A DNA stretch of 64,000 nt from Chloroflexota bacterium (lineage in GTDB: Bacteria > Chloroflexota > Anaerolineae > Anaerolineales > Villigracilaceae), in the NCBI GenBank assembly GCA_016223135.1, contig JACRPQ010000009.1, forward strand, positions 62,001 through 126,000, given 5' to 3'. Position numbers and translations under genes: made by a program. Positions 50,225 to 57,500 of the stretch are shown piece after piece (position 1 is the first letter of the stretch; each line of letters opens with the position of its first letter). The notes below the pieces were generated by a model, which saw only the letters and a list, made by a program, of their open reading frames with translations, was not told where the DNA came from and made no database searches.

Positions 50225-51571
50225 CTACAACTGCCCGCTGTCGCCCCAGTGTTCCAGTTTCTTTTGATATTCTGGGTTGTCGTAACGCGAGAGGGCAAAG
50301 GCATGGGCATATTCAGGCAGGGCGGCTCCTGTCACATGTGCCGCCAGCAGTTCACCCACCGCACACGCCGACATGATGCCATACCCCGACACCGCTCCCG
50401 CCACGAACGCCCCCTCCACGCCCATAGGTCCCACCAACGGACGGTTCTCGCGCGTTTTGGTGTAAAAACCGCCGTCCAATTGAGGGCGCGGTATTCTGCC
50501 GAAATATTCCTTCATGCGCGGCAGCATGGCGGCGAGTCCGCGCAGCGCGATTTCAGGATATTGCTCATCCAACGGGGGCGCGTCCACAGGGTCCATTGGC
50601 AGGGTGTGATATTCCCACAGCATCAAAATATCCGTTCCGCCGCCTTCGGGACGCGTATGCGCGCCCGGCGGGAAGGTCCCGGTCAGCCAGCGGGTTTCGG
50701 GGTCGTCTGCCAATGCCGCCCGTTCGTCGTCAGTCCACGGCAGGGCCTGCGCGTCGTTCCAAATCAACAGCGGCGCGTCGCGTCCCACCACGCCCAGCGC
50801 ATCCTTGATGACAGCCTTGAGATGTAACTCAGTGTACACAGGCAGGTCCACGCCAACCAGTTTGCCGACCTCCTTGAGGAACGGTCCCGCCGCGTTGATG
50901 AAGACGGGGGATTCGACTCGGACTCCCGAACTTAATTGGACGCCTCGAACTCGTCCTCCATCCACAGCCACACCTGTCACCCTGCCCGCCTCAAAACGGA
51001 CCCCGAGCCTGCGTCCGCTTTCGAGGAGATACATCCCCAACTGTTGCGCCGAAAGCCACCCCGCCCGCCTCGCGTGCAGCGCCGCGACGGCTTTGTCGGT
51101 CAGGTAAGGGAAGTGTCTGCGGATGAGGTCGCTGCCGAGGAGCAGGTCGGCTCCGCTGGGGGCGTGGAGGAAGCCTTCGGGTTGGGAAGGTTGGTAGTCT
51201 GAAGTTTCGGAGGAGTGAATGCGAATCGGACCGGCGCCCAGGCTCGAGATTAAGTCCGAAGCGGCTTTCATCTCCGCAATCTTGCTTTCATCTGCGGTGA
51301 CGTAGAGGTAGCCGCGGCGGTTCATCCGAAAGACATTCCCGCTTTCGTTGGCGAACGCTTCCATCAGGTCAATGGAGCGGTTCATCAGGGCGAGCATGGC
51401 GGGGTCGGGCCACCAGTTGCGATAGCACTCGGTGGAGCGGTCGCTGGTGAAGGAGAGGGGCGGGCGCTCGTCCACGAGCAGGATGCGGCGGATGCCCGCT
51501 TTGGCGAGGAAGTGCGCGGCGGAAACGCCGACGATGCCCGCGCCGCAAATGACGGCGTCGTAGTGTTCCAT
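50225..51571 (-). CDS. FAD-dependent oxidoreductase (DAO family)
   Basis: A 448-residue protein. The N-terminus ICGAGIVGVSAAHFLAKAG is the FAD-binding GxGxxG fold. VFINAAGPF and VAGAVSGYGIMSACAVGELLA are the later FAD contacts of the D-amino-acid oxidase/sarcosine-oxidase family. It probably oxidises an amine or N-methyl amino acid; substrate is not predictable. Single gene, not obviously in an operon. Confidence 0.9.
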   Translation of the reverse strand: MEHYDAVICGAGIVGVSAAHFLAKAGIRRILLVDERPPLSFTSDRSTECYRNWWPDPAMLALMNRSIDLMEAFANESGNVFRMNRRGYLYVTADESKIAEMKAASDLISSLGAGPIRIHSSETSDYQPSQPEGFLHAPSGADLLLGSDLIRRHFPYLTDKAVAALHARRAGWLSAQQLGMYLLESGRRLGVRFEAGRVTGVAVDGGRVRGVQLSSGVRVESPVFINAAGPFLKEVGKLVGVDLPVYTELHLKAVIKDALGVVGRDAPLLIWNDAQALPWTDDERAALADDPETRWLTGTFPPGAHTRPEGGGTDILMLWEYHTLPMDPVDAPPLDEQYPEIALRGLAAMLPRMKEYFGRIPRPQLDGGFYTKTRENRPLVGPMGVEGAFVAGAVSGYGIMSACAVGELLAAHVTGAALPEYAHAFALSRYDNPEYQKKLEHWGDSGQL

Positions 51572-51646
51572 AAAAAACTCCGCCTGATTGTATCAGACGG
51601 AGCAGGAACGTCTCGAAGGTTTTAGAGGTGTTGCGATTTGGGCGAT

Positions 51647-51907
51647 TTAGTTGAATTTCTGCTTGAGTTCATCCCAGCCCGGCTCGACGAGGATGGAGCC
51701 GTCGGGGAAGATGATGGTCGGCACGCTTCTCATGCCGTTGTTGACTTGGACGACGAATTCGGTCGCCTCGCGGTTGCCCTCGAGGTTGATGCGCAGGTGC
51801 GGGATGTTGTGCGCCTCGAAGAATTTCTTCGCGCGGTGACAATCGGGACAGTATTCAGTCACGTACATGACGATTTGGGAGGGGGTGAGGGTGCAGCAGT
51901 CGGACAT
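51647..51907 (-). CDS. Glutaredoxin family protein
   Basis: An 86-residue thioredoxin-fold protein. The active site CPDC (residues about 20-23) follows MYVTEY, and SVPTIIF supplies the cis-Pro. Small NrdH/Mrx-like thiol-disulfide oxidoreductase. A Cys-Cys pair at residues 4-5 is unusual. Confidence 0.92.
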   Translation of the reverse strand: MSDCCTLTPSQIVMYVTEYCPDCHRAKKFFEAHNIPHLRINLEGNREATEFVVQVNNGMRSVPTIIFPDGSILVEPGWDELKQKFN

Positions 51908-51997
51908 GGTTTTGCCTCTTCAATGAATTTTCGGTCTTTTTGAACGGTTTCCGCCTCAAAATCTTACCCCAAAAGCCGTGTGCTGTTTTGCCTGCCC

Positions 51998-52038
51998 AGT
52001 TACCAGTCATCAGTTATCAGTCATCAGTTATCAGTTGC
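51998..52038. repeat. ATCAGTT/ATCAGTC 7-mer array between genes
   Basis: CAGTCATCAGTTATCAGTC and following units, five tandem 7-mers. The same word occurs inside priA and sbcC. Confidence 0.8.
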
Positions 52039-52042
52039 CAAG

Positions 52043-52258
52043 CTATTCCCGCTTCGCTGCTTGTGTGAGAATGTGCAAGGCAGTTGTGACGGCGAGGGAA
52101 AGCGCCTGCCGGTCGGGCGGGTGTCCCTTTTCTTCCTCCTCCAGCAGGCGGAGTAACGATCCTCGCACGCCGCTGGCGCGGTGCGCCCAGACCGAATCGG
52201 CGGAGATGCGCTCGAGGCGCTCGGTCAACATGCAGAGGAGGTGGGACTCATGCGGCAT
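52043..52258 (-). CDS. Small helical protein, unknown
   Basis: About 71 residues from the ATG at 52258 (an upstream TTG would add 11). It looks all-helical: SHLLCMLTERLERISADSVWAHRASGVRGSLLRLLEEEEKG, then an Ala-rich helix. The regular hydrophobic pattern and coding-like composition support a real gene, but no family is recognised. Ends next to a 7-mer repeat array. Confidence 0.55.
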   Translation of the reverse strand: MPHESHLLCMLTERLERISADSVWAHRASGVRGSLLRLLEEEEKGHPPDRQALSLAVTTALHILTQAAKRE

Positions 52259-52319
52259 AAAAGCAATGTGTTGCGATAAGATGTTTCTCAAACAAATCCA
52301 GATTGTTTTGTCAATGGAT

Positions 52320-52325
52320 TATAAT
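52320..52325 (+). promoter_or_regulatory. -10 box of the tRNA gene
   Basis: TATAAT, 11 bases before the tRNA 5' end. The surrounding TCAATGGATTATAAT also occurs before the 42089 gene. Confidence 0.55.
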
Positions 52326-52336
52326 TACACAAAGTT

Positions 52337-52410
52337 GCGCCCATAGCTCAATTGGACAGAGCACTTGTCTTCGGAACAAGCGGTTGGGAGTTCGAGTCTC
52401 TCTGGGCGCA
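52337..52410 (+). tRNA. tRNA-Arg (anticodon TCG)
   Basis: A full cloverleaf: acceptor GCGCCCA / TGGGCGC, D stem GCTC/GAGC, anticodon stem CTTGT/ACAAG with loop CTTCGGA (anticodon TCG), T arm GGGAG-TTCGAGT-CTCTC. The discriminator is A and CCA is not encoded. A T-rich tract follows. Confidence 0.95.
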
Positions 52411-52550
52411 CTTTTACTTTTTGGCGCGGCTTTTTATCTTTTTCCAAACCACACTTTGAACAAATTCGCGTTTTCATACTAAGCCCTTGTATAACTGAAG
52501 AAAACTTGGCTTACTGCAAAGGCAGACGTTAGAGAACGTTTGCTGCGCGG

Positions 52551-53096
52551 TTACTTGATAACTCCCCTCACCACCACCACGCCATCGCCCCACTCCGCGG
52601 ACGTAAAGCGCACGGGGAGCAGTTCCGCGCGGCGCAATTGACGTTGAATCTCGCTTTCGATGGCGTTCTTCATGTTGCCGGGCAGGGGCAGGTTCAAGTC
52701 CAGGATTTCAACCACCGGCAAGCCGTTTTCCAACGTGATGCGCGCCTCCCCGCTGACGTGGAAATGCAAACCGGTGATAATCACATCTCCCTCGCCGCGA
52801 ATCGACTGCGGCGTGATTTGGATTTCGGGATAGGCAAAGGGAATTTGCGGGTAACGGTTCAAGTACCAGGTGATGGTTTGCTCCGCTTCGAGTTCGGTCA
52901 GCGTGACCTCCCAAGCCTCGCCGGAATGTTCCCCCGAATGGATGTAATCCAGCAGCGCGCGCACTTCCGGGTCCATGATGGGCTCGACCACGTGCGGGTT
53001 CGACGCTGCCAGCAAAATCTGCCCCCATGCGAACAGATTGGCGGCGATGACGCCGATGGCAACGAACAGGTTGAGGCGGGTCTTTAGCGCAGCCAT
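52551..53096 (-). CDS. Membrane-anchored protein of unknown function
   Basis: A 181-residue protein. An N-terminal membrane anchor (about 8-30) is followed by a mixed alpha/beta extracytoplasmic domain (EVTLTELEAEQTITWYLN, GEGDVIITGLHFHVSGEARITLENGLPVVEILDLNLPLPG) that resembles lipid-binding or DUF2993-like folds in style. It overlaps the preceding PrsW gene by 13 bases, so the two are co-expressed. Confidence 0.78.
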   Translation of the reverse strand: MAALKTRLNLFVAIGVIAANLFAWGQILLAASNPHVVEPIMDPEVRALLDYIHSGEHSGEAWEVTLTELEAEQTITWYLNRYPQIPFAYPEIQITPQSIRGEGDVIITGLHFHVSGEARITLENGLPVVEILDLNLPLPGNMKNAIESEIQRQLRRAELLPVRFTSAEWGDGVVVVRGVIK

Positions 53097-54421
53097 AGTT
53101 TAAGTCCCGCAATTCCAGCTGGCACAATGGCAAGCAGGCAGGCGACCGCCCACAGCGCGATGGCGCGTTCCGAAGGGACGAGCCCCGTCTCTGCCTCGCC
53201 GCCCTCCGCCGGCAGGAAGGGTTTGTCGTGACCATAGGCGCGCCCGATCCACAGCGCGGCAAGCCCCAGGATGAGCAGGAACGCCAGCACGGTCCCAGCG
53301 GCGGAAATGCCCAGGATGTCAATCTCCGGCGGCAGGTCCCCAAAGAAGCGCGCGCCTCCCAGCGTGATGACCAGCAGCGAGCCCCCGTTCCACGCCGCAT
53401 GGACCGCCACCGCAATCCCGAATCGCTTCCACCAATTTTTGCCGGCGTCCTTTTCGCCGCATAACACATCCCGCCAGCCCTGCGCCACCAACCCCGCTCC
53501 CAGCGGATGCAGCCCGCCGCCAATTGCCCGCACTGCCAGAATGCCCGCCCAGATGGTAAAGCCGCTCATGGCGTAGATGACATTCTCCAGCGCGGCAAAG
53601 CCCGCCCCCGCCAGCGCTCCCAGCCAAAACGTCTCGCGGCGGCTCAAGCGGCGGGCGATGGGCAGGATGACCAGCGGTTTGGCAAACTCCTCTGCCAGCG
53701 GCGCAATGACCGCAATCTGCACAAACAAATAAATGAAACCGCGACTGGTCAACGCCTCCGCCACATCACCGTTCGAGAGCGCGCGGACCACCGCCTCCAT
53801 TTGCGCCGAAACCTGTTTCACCAGATCGAAAATCAGCGCAAAGACGGTGAGCGGCAGAAGGATCTCCAGCACGATGGCGATGAAGACTCCCACCGTCGCG
53901 CCGCCGGCAAACGCCAGCAGCCCCCGCCTCCAACTCAGGGACGGTTGATCCGCCGCCCCAGCCTCTCTCTCCGCGGACGGCTTCGCCTGCGGCATCATCC
54001 ACGCCATTGCCCACAGCGGAGGCAATGCCGCCGCCGCCAGCAGAAGCGGCGGGAAGAAGAGACCCGCCGCCGTCTCGGCAGAGACAATCGAAACCCCCAA
54101 CCAAACCAAAAAGATAAAGATGCCAACCAGCAAAAAGGTGGATGGGAACCTCAGCGGCTTTGATGGCTTGCCGCGCAGCGAATGATGGGCATGCAAAAAC
54201 GCCGCCAGCCCCGCGCCGAGCGTGAGCAGCGCCAGCGTCAGACTAATGACGCCAAAATACACAACCTCACTGCCGCCTCCGCCCATGGCAACCAGCGGCA
54301 GAATGCACAGCAGGTTGAGTATCAACGGGACGCCGATGATAATGAGAATCAGCCCAAGGATGCGGATGAGCCGCTTCAACCCGTCAGGGGCTGCGCTTGT
54401 AAACGTCTGCATTTCACTCAT
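53084..54421 (-). CDS. PrsW family intramembrane protease
   Basis: A 445-residue protein with about ten membrane helices. PrsW motifs are present: PLAEEFAKPL (EExxK, near residue 243), ALENVIY, the His in HPLGAGLVAQG and HAAWN. These glutamic-type intramembrane proteases cut membrane proteins such as anti-sigma factors. Its natural target is unknown; the ECF anti-sigma at 27294 is far away. Followed by an overlapping membrane-anchored protein gene. Confidence 0.88.
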   Translation of the reverse strand: MSEMQTFTSAAPDGLKRLIRILGLILIIIGVPLILNLLCILPLVAMGGGGSEVVYFGVISLTLALLTLGAGLAAFLHAHHSLRGKPSKPLRFPSTFLLVGIFIFLVWLGVSIVSAETAAGLFFPPLLLAAAALPPLWAMAWMMPQAKPSAEREAGAADQPSLSWRRGLLAFAGGATVGVFIAIVLEILLPLTVFALIFDLVKQVSAQMEAVVRALSNGDVAEALTSRGFIYLFVQIAVIAPLAEEFAKPLVILPIARRLSRRETFWLGALAGAGFAALENVIYAMSGFTIWAGILAVRAIGGGLHPLGAGLVAQGWRDVLCGEKDAGKNWWKRFGIAVAVHAAWNGGSLLVITLGGARFFGDLPPEIDILGISAAGTVLAFLLILGLAALWIGRAYGHDKPFLPAEGGEAETGLVPSERAIALWAVACLLAIVPAGIAGLKLWLR

Positions 54422-54487
54422 TTGCGCTTACCTCATAACCAACTCCATGAACCATTGAGAGACGGAGACGTTTTTCGCCCTCCCCCC

Positions 54488-54530
54488 AACCCCTCTCCCA
54501 TATGGGAGAGGGGCAAGGGGTGAGGGGAAA
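54488..54530. repeat. Perfect palindrome CCCCTCTCCCAT/ATGGGAGAGGGG
   Basis: A 24-base perfect palindrome between the giant membrane gene and prsW, within CCCCAACCCC/GGGGTGAGGGG arms. It could fold into a hairpin in the transcript; there is no T tract. Confidence 0.6.
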
Positions 54531-54535
54531 CGGTA

Positions 54536-57500
54536 TCATTCCCAACTCTCCAATACCTGCTGCCAGGCTTTGATCGCCTCCAGCCGCCGCTCTACAAGCA
54601 CCGCCAGAATCACCAGCAGCAAACCGATTAACCCAAACGTAATCCACTGGTTGACTTCCTGCAGCGCATTGAGCAGCTGCCCCACTCCCGCCAGCACCAC
54701 GCCAACCATGCCGGCATAGAAGAACCGCCTCAACCGCCGCGCGCTTCCCCACCAAAACGCGGCAAAACCTTCCGCGCCCAGCAGCAGGGCAAACTGCCAG
54801 CCAAAGACCAGCGTCTGCCAGAAGAGCGAGCCGAGCAGCAGCAGAATCGCCGCGTAATCCAGCCAGCGCGCCAAATTGCGGCTGCCGCGTTCCCACTCCA
54901 TAAAACCGACCCCCAACAAATACAAGCCGGCCGGTATGGCATACCACTGCATCTGCCGCAGGTTCTCCCAAACGTTGACGTAAAACGCATAGAGGAACCA
55001 GCCCGCCAGCAGCATCCCCACCGCCAGATACCCCAGCCTCACGCGGCGATACACAGCGGCGGCGCCGGCATACAACAAGCCCACCAGCGACAACACCCAG
55101 ACAGCCATGTACACCGTCTCAAGATCCACCAGCCGGCGGAACGACACGCCAAACAGCGCCATCACGCTCCATGCGGCGATGTCAATGCCGAGGAACGCCG
55201 CCAGACCCAGCGATAGAAACGAGAGAATGATTCCCGACCGCTGCAAGGGGACTTCCCAAACCGTATGCCACCTCGCCTCGGACATGACCTCGCTTCCCTC
55301 CCCGCCCAAACCTGACCGGCGTTTCAGGAGGCTGTAGCCAAAGCCCAAGCCGCCGTACCCCAACGACAGCCCCGCCAAATGGACCGGCAGGCTGGTTGTG
55401 ATGGCATCCGCCGCCCCGCGCCATTGCGTGAGTGTGACAAAGCCGAGCAATGCGCTGACGTATGCCAGCCCTGCCGACCTCCAGGCAGAAGCCAGCACGA
55501 TAGCAATCAACATATTGCCAAGCGAGAGCCAAACGCTCTCCCAAGTTTCGTGCAGACTGCCGAGTTGCGACAAGATAACATCGAAAAATACAAACCAATA
55601 GAACGGACGCGACCACCCATCAAACAGTCGTTTCATGTGCAGGGGCGTATCTTCGTCCAAGCGTTTTTCAAGGAACAAGCCAGCCGCCGTCAGCGCGGCG
55701 GTCAACGGCAGGAAGCGCAGCCAGGCTTTGTCCTCCTGCCCAAACTGCCACAAGTGGAGGTGTTCGAGATAATAGCCCAGGCTGAGGTGAACGGCGAGCA
55801 GCGCCGCCGTCAGCCAGAAGCGCGAGCGGAAGCGATACACCGCCCAACCGTAGAACGCGGCAAGCAGCAGGAAGTTCAGCGCGATGAGGTTTGCGCGGGA
55901 GTCGGCAAAGAAGGGCGCGGCGGTCGCCAGTCCCAATCCCAGGATGTAGAGCGGGAATGCCCAATCGTGCAGGAAGCGGTTGACGAGGCGGGCGGACCAT
56001 CCGCCTTGTAAATTCGTCAGCCTCCCAAAGCGGCGCTCCAATGCCCAGCCTGCAAGCAGTGCAAGCAATGCGCCCGGCAGCAAACTGAGTCCTTGATATT
56101 GCAGCGGAATGACCCATTGCTGGATGAGCGCGGCGTAAGGGACGACGATCAAGGCGCTGGCGGGAGTTAGCAGGAGCGGCTGGCGCAGCCAGAAGGCGCA
56201 GACGGCGTAAAGAAGCGCGGCGGCGCCGTAGCCCCACATCGCGCCGACCCGGTCGAGGCTGGAGGGAGGCAGTGAGAGGGCGGTCACGGCGAAGCCCATG
56301 GCAATCAACACCGAGCCGTAAGAGGTCAACTTGAGCCGCCGCAGCAGCCATGCGCCGAGCAGATAAAGCGCCGCCAGCCCCATCAACCACCAGCCCTGCC
56401 GTTCCGCAGGTACATTCGCTTCGTTGAGCGCGATGAGCAGCGAGAGGATGGGCAACGCAGCCGCAGGGTACAACCACAGCGAACTGCGGAAAAGCCATGC
56501 CGAGACCGCCATCAGCAGGGAGTCGTAGAGCAGCGCCCAAGCGAGGGGAATCCGCAGGTGGGCAACCAGCATCGTGCCGACGATGAGGGAGAGGTAAGCC
56601 GTCAGATAGGCGGGAAGCCCATAGGGGCGTTTCAGGTTCGGGCGGGGGGCGAGGCGTTCCAGTCCCAGCCCGGCAAGCAAGCCGAGAATGCCGAAGGTCA
56701 ACAGGAGCAGTCCGTAGTGTTCGTGCGGGGCGTCGGGACGGAGGTAGTGTAGCCAATAGACGCTCCAGACCGGCAGCAATCCGAGCGCCGGGTAGAGGAA
56801 TTTGGTCGCGGCGAAAGGAGGGAGTTCGGTTTGCGTTGATTGCCGATGTCTCAGCCAGGCAGAGACGGCGTACAGCGCAGCCGACAGTCCCACCGTGAAC
56901 AGGCTGGCTTCGGTATCCGCCACCGACCAGAGCATCGAGAAGGGCAAAAGGAGATGGGTCGCGGTTTTGAGCGGGCGGGCATAGGCAAGCGGAGCGCGCG
57001 CCGCAACCCACAGACTGATGAGAAAGAGCAGCCAGGCGAGCGCCGTCCAACTGACGCCGAAATCGGGCAGGGTAGGCTTGAACGAGGTGAACCAGCCGAG
57101 GTTGGTGAGGATGGTCCACGGTGCGAAGACCACGATGACAGCAAACCAAACAAAGCGCGCCCGCTGAAAGAGACGCGCCGAAAGGGCATAGAGCGCGGTG
57201 ATGATGAGCAGTCCCACCGCCGCCCAGGTTTGTTGAATGCGCCCGCCGCCGAGCAGGATAAGGTTGCGGATGAGCGCCAGCAGTGTGACCGCCACAGATG
57301 CAGTCCAACCCGCAACGAGCAGCGGACGCTGGTACAGGCTCCAGGCGAGGCGGAAGAAGGCGCGGAGATGTTCCTTCAGCGACTCACGTTGTTTCAGGTG
57401 GTTCAGTCCGCGCTCCGCCAGCACCATGATGGATGCGATGATTGCGCCTTTGGCGGCAAGTGAACCGTGTCCTTGACTGTAAGCGGCGGCGGCAAACCCG

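Noticed and set aside
52259-52291. TTG start for the small 52043 gene
   Set aside because: No ribosome-binding site for the TTG; the ATG at 52258 is simpler, though still unproven.
55668-57308. 546-codon minus-strand frame inside the giant membrane gene
   Set aside because: It is a different frame of the same strand, Arg/Pro/His-rich, with no domain; a frame shadow of the hydrophobic gene.
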